The notes under the pieces were generated by a model. That model saw only the letters and a list, made by a program, of their open reading frames with translations. It was not told the DNA's origin and ran no database searches. A program made the translations under genes and the position numbers. DNA of 64,000 nt, taken from assembly GCA_963971225.1 (NCBI GenBank), contig OZ020267.1, forward strand, positions 124,001 through 188,000, read 5' to 3'. The DNA is from Melieria omissa (Eukaryota; Arthropoda; Insecta; Diptera; Ulidiidae). This document shows positions 11,957-22,385 of the stretch, piece by piece; the stretch's first letter is position 1, and every line of letters starts with the position of its first letter.

Positions 11957-12160
11957 CATTTTCATCACCTTTCATAATTTTTCCTTAAAAAATTAGGGGC
12001 CTTAAGATATGCAAAGTTTTGAATTTTTTTTGTTTCGAGCAATTAAAAATCTTTTGGTTTTTTGCTTGTATCTATACTATACTATAAATGGAACATATAA
12101 AAGAGCGTATTTTGAAGCCCCTAATTTTTTTAGGAAAAAGTATGAAAAGTGATGATTGCC
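11957..12160. mobile_element. Fold-back inverted repeat
   Basis: Arms of about 43 bp (11957-12000 and 12117-12159) are inverted complements with a few mismatches. The left arm ends in aaaaaattaggggc and the right begins gcccctaattttttt; the outer parts are 'tcatcacctttcataa' and 'tatgaaaagtgatga'. The loop is about 115 bp, AT-rich and non-coding. It is consistent with a small MITE; no target-site duplication was confirmed. Confidence 0.65.
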
Positions 12161-12219
12161 TTAGTCAGAGAGCAGAGTATATTGGACTATACTTCAATTC
12201 AATATTGTATCTAATAAAT

Positions 12220-12560
<341 letters not shown>

Positions 12561-13033
12561 ATTTTCTATAGTCTAAATAAAAAAAACAAACAAATAACTT
12601 TCTTGTGGCAATAATACAATTTGAAAGGTATGTTCTGTTTTTTCTCTTGATAAATATATTAGAATTATAGGTTGCTCAGCCTGGTCTACTTAGATGAATC
12701 TATCTACCGGAAAAGTTTTTTAACAGTAATACCTTAGTATTATATGGTCCTTAAAGATTAAAATATACAGTCCATTTATAATTAATTCACTAAGTATTTG
12801 CATAGTTTGCGTTTTGCTGGGTTTTTCATTCCGCTTTTAGCTTCAGGAAATCTGGTCACAGTATAAATATCAGACGCGTTAACAACGAAATCAGTGGAAG
12901 TCAGAAATGAATATAACCTATGCCTGTTTTTGTTTTTAAACAGTTGGGTTTTTATCCAATATATATTTCTCCTTAATATTTTTTCCGCCTGCGTGATTTG
13001 CGCAATATGTATTCTTTTTTAATTTTTTTCATC

Positions 13034-13203
13034 CTGCAGTCAGTGAAGATTTCATTTTGGAGAGGAGGGGGGGTGTTTGCGTACAACTTTTGAGCCCAGA
13101 AAACCGTTACAGTTGAAAACCGTACAGTTGAAAACCACATATTGTGCCAGCAATTTTTGTGTTTCGGAGAGTTTGTACCCCCTGTGTGCGCTACTGTCTG
13201 CAA
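13034..13203. mobile_element. Short inverted-repeat element, diverged copy 2 of 3549-3686
   Basis: It has the internal order of the 3.5-kb copy: 'tttcattttg', a G-run, 'tttgcgtacaacttttgagc', a block like 'gccagcaatttttgtgttt', a C-run, and a 'tgtgcgctactg' end. The ends are more decayed (cagtcagtgaag at the left, gcgctactgtctg at the right), and 'cagttgaaaaccgta' type repeats were added inside. Non-coding. Confidence 0.6.
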
Positions 13204-13345
13204 AATTACCTACAGAAAAAATAAAATGTGAAATAAAAGTATTTCCATTTTTAGTAGTAAAGTGAATACAAAACGCGGAAAAAAGTAAAATTACTTTCTT
13301 TTTACTTTTTAAATTCATTCTCGTAGATCGGGGTTTAATTATTAA

Positions 13346-14079
13346 GGGGGTATTCCGCAGTGACGGCTTCAAAAATTCGAAATTTTTTTTTATTACATTT
13401 TCATAATTTCAACGTATTTACAATTCACACTGTGAAAGTATTTTTCCAATATCTCGAAAATTCCGAAAGTTATAGTTATGGGATGTCAAAGTCGGCGCGC
13501 AGACCGAAATTATCTTAACCCAAAACTTAAATCCTCTTTTTCTCGAAACCATGTTTTTCAAACTGGTAGACATAATATCTCAAGTTCTACTAAGCCGATT
13601 TGCTTCAAAGTTTAACTGAATATTCTACATACATGTCGCTATCGTACTGTCTAAAATTGTGTCTATACAATAAGTAGTTTTTTCTTAATCCAACATTTAC
13701 TTTGAAAAAAAAAACCCTCAAATCACATATATTTTTTAAATTTGCATAACTTTTCTAAATTTCAATATTTTTACTTTTCCGTACTTCACACGATAGATGA
13801 CGTTACACAGATTCTAACAAAATTTTTGTTTTTTGTTTAAGACTTCCGAGACAGCTGCAATCACGTCTAGCGTTTTCCCCTGCGCTGGAAACGACTTAAT
13901 TTCAACTCGCTCTGGAAGCCGTAATTTTTGTGTATGCGAACAGTAATAATATTTTGTGTACATGAAATATGTACCTATAAATATATGGCAGAAAACAAAA
14001 ATTGAATATCTTTTATATTTTCTGAGAAAAAATTCTTGAAAATCTACCTGAAAAAGGCGCGTCACTACGGAATACCCCC
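13346..14079. mobile_element. TTAA-flanked non-autonomous DNA element (piggyBac-type target site), copy 1
   Basis: The element starts GGGGGTATTCCGCAGTGACG and ends with the complement of GGGGGTATTCCGTAGTGACG, one mismatch over 20 bp. It is flanked on both sides by TTAA (13342-13345 and 14080-14083), the piggyBac-type target-site duplication. It is 734 bp with no transposase, and the open frame on the minus strand (14065-13814) is not recognised. A second copy (62135-62859) has almost the same sequence along its whole length. The superfamily is assigned from target site and end structure only. Confidence 0.8.
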
Positions 14080-14083
14080 TTAA

Positions 14084-16583
14084 GGGCTGAAACTTTTTAA
14101 ATTGTTACTTCTAAATAATAATATTAAATAAAAATAATATAAATATAACATTGCATAACATATTGCAACCTACAAAATAAATAATAAAACCTTAATAATA
14201 AGACCTAAATAATCAAATTCACCAATAATTGTTATGATAAGACAATTAAAATACGAATTAAAAAAAAACCCTGCTATTTGTGAGGTAATTAAAAAAAATT
14301 TAAACAATTATTATTACAGCACCTTTTAAAATATAAATAAAAAATTAGTGTTATTTAAGGAGTCATTAAATAAATGATAAAAAATAACGATTTTATAGTA
14401 AAACTAATAACTGTTACGGTCTCCCATCAAATCTTAGAATGATATGAGGATAACAAATAATAGACTCTGGACTCTAATATGACATAATATAAAACCATAG
14501 TTCAAAAATCAAAAAAATACTAATACAAAAAATAATAATAAATGCATCTGGGATCTGAAAAGGTTATTGCCATAAACATACTCACTTTACTGTAGAAAAA
14601 TGAAACAACTGACAATTTTCTATTAAGTTTGAAATTTATTACGCGATATAGAATTTGTGTAATTGTTTAGATTTTTTGGGGTTAGCTATTTTTAAGCAGT
14701 GTTTTCCACCAATTTTTCCAAATAACGAAAAAAATTAATAAGGGTTCAGGAAGAAAGGCAACTGATCTGACACATGAGCATAATAGAATAGTAAACCATT
14801 TACTAAGCATCCTTTTGAACAAAGTAGCTAAGGAGCTGCAAAAATAATTGAATTTGAATATTTTTCAAAATGTTATAAATAAACAACAAAAAGGTATGTT
14901 TTCAATTTTTGAAGTGATCAAATAGCTTAATAAAATCGACTTGAAGGGTTTCGTGTAGCAAAAAAGCTAACATGCGGTTAATTCAGATCAAATTATTTTG
15001 TTGTTGTTTATAGAAAATGTCCTTTTCTCTATGTGCTGAATGCCCCTAATGCCTTTATAGCTTTGAAACTAAATATTTAATAAACACTTTTCACTAATCT
15101 CTAAAAAAAAACTTGATTTTTACAAAAAAGAAAACAAACTTATTTAATCAATGCTTAATAATATATTAGGTTCCGCTCATGTAAAGAACGATTACAGCAT
15201 TCGGATTAATCAGTATTCAACATCCACCAGCTTCTTGGGCTTACGAACAACGCAAAAGTCAGTAAACAAATGCGAAGCGACAAACAAGGCATTCAATGCT
15301 AAGGGAAAGAAGTGAATCTCTACCATTTTAAAGTAACATAAGAGTGGGCAAAACAAGGGCTTTTAGATAAATGTTAAAGTAGACCAATTTCCGGTAACGA
15401 ATTGTTATAGTCAGCTATGTAAATAAGTAAGTTACTACGAAGAAAATAATATTCAAGAGCCTATATTATTATTTTTGTACATTTTTGTTAGTAAGCTGGT
15501 GTATGTGTTAAAATAAACTTAAAAACAAACAGTAGATTCGTAACTACTCAAGACTAGAGTAAAGTAAACTTGTACGTGTGATTTATCACGAGGGAAAATC
15601 GAGTATTTTGAAAGCGCATTTTACAACAGTGTTCGCAGAATTTTAATGACCCTTATAAGAACCCTTAACGACAAACCAAGAAATTGTTGGGTGATTAAGT
15701 TTTTCTTTTTTGGTGATTCAAATAAATTTCCTTTTATAACTAACTCTTTTCAGTTCATGTGCAGAATAGCGAGACTCAGTCAGTTGCAATTTTTAATTAA
15801 GTTATTGAATTTCATCATGTAAACATATAACAACACAATTAATATTGAGAAAATAAAAACCACACATTCAATTTTGTGTTCATTCTTATGAATATTATAA
15901 AGCATGTGATATTGAAAACCCAATTAGTTGTTTTTCAATAATTCTGATCCTGTGTAAATCAACACGCAAAACACAAGGAAAATATTTACAAGTAATCTTT
16001 TTACAAAGAGTTGTAGCATCTGTGAATGCAACTAATAAATATCGGATAGTGGGGTGATGCTTTTATGACATTTTTCGTGGAGGTCACGAAGTCACATTAG
16101 GGCAATTGCCGCTGTTACGATGTAGGGTGCGTAAATAAACTTCTGAGGATCTCGCCAATTATGAAATGTACATAGAACAGGATATGTGAACGTTAGCGAA
16201 ATTCAAACAACAAACGCAACGACAATAACGAACAATATCTAACAAACAGTAAGGAGAACATTTTTCTGTAATATCGAACGACAGAACGGACTAAATGGAA
16301 ATACGGTTGAATGCATATATATAATGCGCTTACGTACCTTTCCAAGTATAGACACGAAGGCGATGTCTTTCTGCTTACCATTAAGCATTACAACAGAAAT
16401 TTAATTTACTGGGTTTAAATATTACATACATAAGCACATAAATCTGAATGTATGCATGTCAAATTAGCTGGAGGCTAATCACTTATGCATCGACTTGATA
16501 TAATCAATCTGTGTTAGCTTTTGTTTTGTATCTACGTATACTTGTACTTGCGCCTTGCTGTTAGGGCAGAGGTACAATTATCA
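14084..16583. other. AT-rich non-coding stretch, includes probable Dop1R2 3' UTR
   Basis: 14084-14560 is extremely AT-rich with AATAAT-type runs. The rest holds no exon-like frame. The part next to 16584 should be transcribed as the 3' UTR of Dop1R2, but no convincing polyadenylation signal and site could be chosen by eye. Confidence 0.45.
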
Positions 16584-16673
16584 CTAGATGTATGTCTGTT
16601 CGCAAGAGTTGTGTCTCACATGCTGGATGCCGTGCAGAGAGCACGTCGAATAACACCGTCGCGTTGCGAATCT
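16584..16673 (-). CDS. Dop1R2: Dop1R2 canonical last coding exon (C-terminal tail)
   Basis: On the minus strand the acceptor tttttttcag (AG at 16675-16674) opens 29 codons, RFATRRCYSTCSLHG through SCEQTYI, ending in TAG at 16586-16584. This tail matches, from memory, the C-terminus of Drosophila Dop1R2 essentially residue for residue. Phase 0 fits the exon 2 donor. The peptide forms the distal cytoplasmic tail after the Cys-rich end of helix 8. It is Cys-, Ser- and Arg-rich with no membrane segment, a plausible site for phosphorylation and arrestin control (inference). With exons at 17602-17683 and 22386-23983 it completes a 589-residue receptor. Confidence 0.96.
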   Translation of the reverse strand, partial: RFATRRCYSTCSLHGIQHVRHNSCEQTYI

Positions 16674-17601
16674 CTGAAAAAAATTCAATCGTTTCCTTTT
16701 GCTGATTTCAGTTGTTATTTAAAAATGCGGCAATATATAAATATATATGTTAGGTCAAAAGAGCTGTAAAAGGGTCTTTCCAAGATTATTCTGTACTTTA
16801 CCGGAATGGTATTATATTGACCGCAACTTCTTGTATGTATGCATATATGTAAGTAAGTACGTATATATGCAAGTACCCATGTATGTATGCACGAAAGGAT
16901 ACATTCATAATAAGTTAAAATATGGTTTTTGTGCGGCAGAAAGAATTTGAAGTCTTTTGAAGCAAATCTATTCAAACCTTAACGAAATTAAAACGTAAAT
17001 TATCATATCTAATTTTATTATTTTAACTTTTATTTGATTTTAACAGTCCACAATAAAAATCGCCCACATAACGACAAAAAAACCTTAACATTCTTTTAGT
17101 TTAAGTTAAAAGATATTCAAAAATGCACTAGTTATTGCTATGTAACGGTTGGTTGGTTGCTTCCTCGTTATTTTGCGATTGAGAGTAATTATGGCTTTGT
17201 AGATACATATGGTCCCTTATATGTGGAATTAAAATGTAAATATAAAATTTCGAACACAAATAATTGCACTAAGTACAAAATTTTTAAAACAATAAAATTA
17301 TGCGATATAAACCAAGAAAATTGATGACAAGTTTATAATCGTGTATATGTGTGCACTATACCACCTTGACTGAAAAGTTTCCGGTATCATCACGGCGCTA
17401 TCTATATCTATATCTATCTTTAACTATCTTTCTATCTTTTTATCTATCTATCTATCTATCTATCTTAAGTCACACAACATTAGTTTTTGAAAAATAATCT
17501 TATATTTTTAATTATGTGAGACGATTCCGGGAACTTTTGATGGTTGCATGTAATAAGGATTTCTGTCTACACACAGCGTTGAAAAACCATCTCTTACTTA
17601 C
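16674..17601 (-). other. Dop1R2 intron between exons 2 and 3, with TCTA microsatellite
   Basis: GT-AG intron of 928 bp on the minus strand: donor CAG|GTAAGT (17601 downward), acceptor TTTTTCAG|A (16674). A (TCTA)n/(TATC)n run lies at about 17397-17466. No other feature was recognised. Reading through the donor keeps an open frame to a stop at 17512, so retention would give a different short tail beginning VSKRWFFN. Confidence 0.9.
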
Positions 17602-17683
17602 CTGCGACTTAGAACGCATAGTAGGCTGATATTTGCGGCGTATTTTCCTGGGGCAGCATACACACAACAGACGTACAAATGCC
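17602..17683 (-). CDS. Dop1R2: Dop1R2 middle coding exon (helix 8 and palmitoylation motif)
   Basis: An 82-bp minus-strand exon between the acceptor cttacag (AG at 17685-17684) and the donor cag|gtaagt (GT at 17601-17600). Its first base completes the split Arg codon of exon 1; the remaining 27 codons read AFVRLLCVCCPRKIRRKYQP, then TMRSKSQ. This is the end of amphipathic helix 8 with the Cys-Val-Cys-Cys cluster (residues 540-543 of the assembled protein) expected to be palmitoylated, then a basic juxtamembrane segment. It matches the Drosophila Dop1R2 tail from memory with a Met-to-Val difference. It ends in phase 0, so either the 16.6-kb or the 8.7-kb terminal exon can follow. Confidence 0.97.
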
Positions 17684-18261
17684 CTGTAAGCGAAACCGAA
17701 AGAGGCAATTAATAAAAACACGAAAAGTAAAGGTACGACCACGAAAAGACCACGGCAAAATTGCAAATTAATGAGTACATTCATGCTTGAACGTTTTTGC
17801 CTGATTCTATAAAAACATGTAGGAATTGAACACACACAATTAATAACCAGCAGTATTCAAGACAAATACTAGCCAGTTTCTTTGAGCGCGGAGATACCAG
17901 TTAACACTGTAATACTCATCTTTTTTTACTCCTGCATCGTAAAACATTTACCAAGTTATCGAATGGACTGGCATTGGTATTCCAGGATTAAACAAAAGAA
18001 GTGGGAAACATAACATAAATAAATAAATACTTGTTAATAGAAACAATTCATTAATTTTTTTCAAACACAAACATAAAAAAACCACCCTTTCGTACCTTAC
18101 TCACTAATATTCAAAATTAAATAATTTAATATTATATTCTAAAAAAAGAAGTTTATTTACATTGGTGGCATCTAAATTCACCTTTCCATCTTTCACTATA
18201 CATCTGCTCGGCTGCACTAACTAGCTGTTTACTCGCTCCACAGTAAAATGCAGAAATATTC

Positions 18262-18352
18262 TAGAAAGTTTCGGTTTCGGCCGTTGAGGCATTTTGTGGC
18301 CGAAAATACTTTTTTGGGCCGGAACCGAAACCGAATATTCGGTCGGACACTA
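18262..18352. mobile_element. Inverted repeat resembling hAT-type element ends
   Basis: 'tttcggtttcggcc' (about 18270-18283) is opposed by 'gggccggaaccgaaacc' (about 18317-18333), followed by gaatattcggtcggacacta. Read on the minus strand the outer end is tagtgtccgaccgaatattc, a pattern I associate with ends of some insect hAT elements. The element is very short and has no coding part. The superfamily call is tentative. Confidence 0.4.
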
Positions 18353-18910
18353 GATAAAAGAAAGTTTGTAAGAAACCGTCGTGGCTCAATGCGTAGACTG
18401 CAGCTCTAAGGCTGCTTTTGACCATTGATTTGTATTCCAACCAGATTATTAAATTAATTATTATTACTACGCTCTTAACTACCACTAACGGTATTGGTAG
18501 TGGAACTGGTTTATATTATGTACTACTTACTTATATATATACATAAAAATGAATTTTTTTTGTCAATCTTACGACATTAAAACTTAAAAACAAGGTGGCC
18601 GATTAAGTTAAATCTTTCACCGAATGTTCGTCTTGACTAAGTCTCGATAAACCACACACCCGACAGGTGGGCGTGGGACCGCCCATGCAACCTAATTTTT
18701 AAATGTGGAATCGTGTCGGAATCATCTATGGCTCAGATGTGTCATTTCACAAGGGGTGAAATTTTTTCCATTTTTTTGGACTAAAATATTTCGCGTAACT
18801 TTGTCGCAGATGTCGCACTTTGTCGCACTTGAACTGGCAGAATGTGTTCGGCATTGCATAAAAAGGGCGTGGCACCGTCCATAGAACTCAAATCGATACA
18901 CATATATATA

Positions 18911-19060
18911 CGAGGGCGGGTCAATAAGTCCGTGACTTTTTGAATTTCCCGCCTCTTAATTGAAATGGCAACACTGCTCCCGTCAACAGTCATCTGTCAG
19001 TTGACTCTTGTCAAAAATTGAACAAGCTGCGACATTTAGTTTGTTTTTGACAGCCGTTAA
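18911..19060 (+). mobile_element. Mariner-type element end (5' terminal fragment)
   Basis: 'acgagggcgggtcaataag' followed by 'tccgtgactttttgaa' has the form of insect mariner terminal repeats (TA-cgaggg...tcaataagt). About 130 bp of the adjoining 5' untranslated region follows, with TGACAGTT-like motifs. No transposase follows and no partner end was found, so it is a truncated copy. Confidence 0.5.
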
Positions 19061-19682
19061 TATCAGACTACCGCGTTGACTGCCCTGACTGATTCATCAC
19101 CGCCCAACCCAAACCACAAAAGCTACAAACATGAAATCTGAACTATAGGTCCACTTTAGAAAATGAGGTCTAAAGGAGCAAAACATTTTAACCCATGTGG
19201 TGTATGAAAAAACTTGATTTATTGGATTCATTTACTTCAAACTTGCGTGCAAAGCCGCGGTCCTGCTAGTGGTGAAATAAAATTCACATATCCATTATCG
19301 CTATTATTTTAGTGCAAGTCCAATTGACTTTCAACTACAAGCCTTGTGGTAGGTAGGTATCTGGAGCTGCTCCAAGAGAAGCAGACTTAGGCCAGGCAGC
19401 CCATCGTGATACCACCTGAGACCGAGCATCGCTCACTCGCTGAACCAATTGGAGCTTTTTACGAAGCTTAGTAGACGGCGTATGGTCTTATCAGCTAGAT
19501 CTTATAGACTTCCGAAGAAGAAGATGCCTAAATAGGTCAGCCTTCTTTTGAATAAAGCAGGATAGTTACATAGTAAGTGAGGTATATTTTTTTCCTACTT
19601 CTCGTACAAACAGCTGCGACAGAAGTCGTTCGAAAACAATCCCATCCTTTTTGCGTGGGTACGCGGTATTTTTCAGAATATA

Positions 19683-19939
19683 CACTATGATCAATAAGTA
19701 CCGGGACTGTGTATTTTAAATTTTCCGCCGTTGCCCGATGAAGGTAAAAAAATGCGACGAAGTACACAAAGTTGACTGACGCTAACAGCTGCCAAACAAA
19801 AACTAATGATGGAATCCCGCTCAAAATTTCACACAGATGTCAGTTAAGGTCCTACCGACCTAAAAAAAATTTTTTTACCTGCATCGGGCAACGGCGGACA
19901 ATTTAAAATACACAGTCCGGGTACTTACTGATCATAGTG
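19683..19939. mobile_element. Mariner-type MITE with long inverted repeats and TA flanks
   Basis: Arms of about 72 bp at 19681-19754 and 19868-19941 are near-perfect inverted complements (outer part cactatgatcaataagta / its complement; inner part 'ccgccgttgcccgatg'). The element is flanked by TA at 19681-19682 and 19940-19941, the Tc1/mariner target duplication. The middle of about 110 bp is non-coding. The high arm identity suggests either recent origin or maintained pairing. Confidence 0.8.
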
Positions 19940-20398
19940 TAGACCGCATAAATAATTTTGTATGAAAATATGTTTATTTTTACGCGTTTTTTTTTGTGTG
20001 CGGTATTTTTTTGGTCCCAGTATACCGCATAAAAAAAAGGATCAAGTGTATAACTCACTATCCAACAGACTATTTGAAGTTCTTCGTGGCAATTCAATGG
20101 TTTAATACTCCGATTAAATTAAGATTCCATTAAACTTTCTGTATGTGTACATTTATAAATGCAAAGAAATGTTGTATATACATATATATAAATATATATA
20201 CATATTGGAACAATTCATATTTAGCGAATTTTCGAACATTCATTACTAAAAATTTTTGCGTTTTGAATTAAAGATATATATTTTGTTTACAACTAAAATC
20301 TTTAACAAAATGAATGAAAAATTGCAACATCTGCTTATGTTATATTAATTTGAATTAGCTACTTATGGAAGATCAATCAAGCTAAAATCCCTGCGAAC

Positions 20399-20521
20399 AA
20401 AAATCTGTGGTCAAAAGAGATAAACGCTTTAGTCAACTTGAGACACATCATTGAGTTAAGAAGCTAGCATGTTTGTATTAAACGTGAAATTAAGCGATTA
20501 TTGCTTTTGGCCCCAGAAATA
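20399..20521. mobile_element. MITE-like element, 'GTGGTCAAAAG' family, copy 2
   Basis: The left end atctgtggtcaaaagagata is opposed by 'gattattgcttttggcccc' at the right end. Internal 'cattgagttaagaagctagc' also occurs in diverged form in the partial copy near 26430. At about 120 bp it is shorter than the 7562-7816 copy. Confidence 0.65.
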
Positions 20522-20676
20522 CAGATATATAACATACTAGCTGTATCCCATCTAAATTCAAGATTTCGTTAAGTTCATTTTATAGGTGTAGCGAACAGCG
20601 TTCTCCGTTCAATTGCATAAACTAGGTTTTCATCAGTTTTGTGCAGCCTTCTAGTTATTATATCATGTTGTTACTA

Positions 20677-21271
20677 ACAGCCCGATTCTGTACACTTGAT
20701 AAATTCACCATATTGACTATTTGTCAAGTTTTTATTATTTGTCAAGAATCGGTATTCTATCCCAAAAATAAAAGGTCTTTTCTTTATAAATTGTCAAAAG
20801 TGTTAATGCTATTGACAACAGCATACAAATTGAAATTTTGCCTATTGAAAATGGAAGAATTGTGCATGTTTACACTTTTACATCAGAGAAAATAAAAAAA
20901 AATTCCGTTACCTCCCACGAATTATTTTTTGTATGCAAAAAGCGCCTATTGTGATGAAACTATTAAAAAAAACGTACGAACTTATTTCCAGCCCAGCCAG
21001 GATTCGAACCGGGGGCGCTCGGTATGAGAAGCCAGCGCGTACCCGCTGGGCTATCAAGGCCGGTTTTTTTCTGCAAAACTTACTTTAGTTAAACTTTTTG
21101 TCTTATTTTTTGACAATTTGATAAATGTCGCATATTCACCTTATGTTGAATTAAATGAGCTTTTTACTTTATCAATGTTGCATCAGAATACCAGCAAAGC
21201 TTTTGCTTGATAAAAATCTTGACAAAATTTCTTGATAAAAAATTTGTCAAAAATACACAGAATCAGGCTGT
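20677..21271. mobile_element. Non-autonomous inverted-repeat element carrying a tRNA-like unit
   Basis: The 15-bp ends acagcccgattctgt (20677) and acagaatcaggctgt (ending 21271) are inverted complements with one mismatch. Next to each end, repeated 'cttgataaa' and 'ttgtcaag' motifs lie in inverted arrangement. No clear target-site duplication (flanks ttacta / aaataa) and no transposase. The interior contains the tRNA-derived unit at 20890-21066. The superfamily is not assigned. Confidence 0.6.
20890..21066 (-). repeat. tRNA-derived SINE-like unit / degenerate tRNA
   Basis: On the minus strand an A-box-like TAGCCCAGCGGG (21053-21042) is followed at tRNA-like spacing by a perfect B-box GGTTCGAATCC (21010-21000). 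These are RNA polymerase III internal promoter signals. The flanking acceptor and D stems do not pair well, so it is not a working tRNA. About 100 bp of unrelated body follows, ending in a T-rich run near 20895, the usual SINE layout. The parent tRNA is uncertain: the anticodon region reads ttctcat. Confidence 0.6.
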
Positions 21272-22385
21272 AAATAAATACAAATAAACCATAGCAATAC
21301 ATTTTATCAGCATAAAAGCTTTGTAAAAGCTTACTAGTTGAACCCTTCAAACTATTACTCTATATTCTTGCTTGCTGAGATCAGTCAAACCAATCATTAG
21401 TTTCACAGTCATCAGTATTAGATAGGCCCTTTATTGATAAGTTATTATAAATTTACTATTTTCTATTTTGGTTGGGTCTATTTGAAACCAATAAAAAAGG
21501 TGTAGGTTCGTTCCATCCGTAAATAAATTCGCATGTGCAACATTGATAGTTGCAGGAAGCTAGTCTTTAATCTTGAAATCGGTTTGTTATGCCAGTTATG
21601 TGTAGGTAAAGTAGCACAACTTTATACCAAATATGTAAATTATCAGACATGAATCCCAAACGGCTTCAAATAATCTTTAAAACACACCAAAACATTAGGA
21701 AGGTAGGCATTATCTAATGTCGCCGCCCTAGCTCAGTAGTTATTGCGACCACATATCAGAGGATTCTTATTTATATCTTTTTATTGTCGCTGCCACCTTT
21801 TTTTGCCAAAAGTTTTTGCAAATTAAGACCAACATACCCATGACGATTTGCATGATCTCCTATCGGCCGCGTTCCCAGGTGGCAGACAGTTGGCTCTCCT
21901 GGGTACAGGACTGGCACCTGTATAACTATCTCAATAATGGTTTAGAATTAAGGTGTCACCCGCGTACTAAACTGGTTAGAGATATGGTATGGCCACAGCA
22001 TACAATTCAACAAACATAACAGACGCAGTCAAATCAATAACATTGTTCGACAACGAGGCCTCACAAAAGGATAGTTTAGGTGATGATGCTACCATGATAA
22101 AGCGTGGATAAAGTGTTACTCTTGTCAGTTCGCACAAAAGACGTTTTGGTAGTTGACAATATGTTGGCCAAAGGCGTGATAAGCAACAGTAGATAGGCGA
22201 CAAATATGAGCATGCTCAAAAATGAACTCTTCGGTAATCTGTTTTTTCTTAACTTTTATATTTACTCATTAACATTGAGTTGCACTAGCAGTGGCTCTGT
22301 TTGTTCGTTGATCCATAGAGCCCCTGTCTTGTCGCAATTTTACAAATACTAAAATAAAACAACATTTAATGCCCATCGCACTCAC

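Larger units (their letters stand above)
17684..22385 (-). other. Dop1R2 intron between exons 1 and 2
   Basis: GT-AG intron of 4702 bp on the minus strand: donor AG|GTGAGT at 22385 downward, acceptor TTACAG ending at 17684. It holds several insertions listed separately (18262-18352, 18911-19060, 19683-19939, 20399-20521, 20677-21271 with the tRNA-like unit). Two weak tRNA-like remnants near 18385 and 21728 are not called. I see no additional coding exon. Confidence 0.9.

Noticed and set aside
18380..18445. tRNA-like remnant ('gtggctcaatgcgtagactg')
   Set aside because: Only an A-box-like block; no usable B-box.
20997..21066. Functional tRNA gene
   Set aside because: The B-box is perfect but the acceptor and D stems do not pair and the anticodon loop is ambiguous; SINE-like origin fits better.
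21725..21785. tRNA-like remnant ('ctagctcagtagttattgcg')
   Set aside because: A-box-like start only, B-box degenerate; too weak to call.
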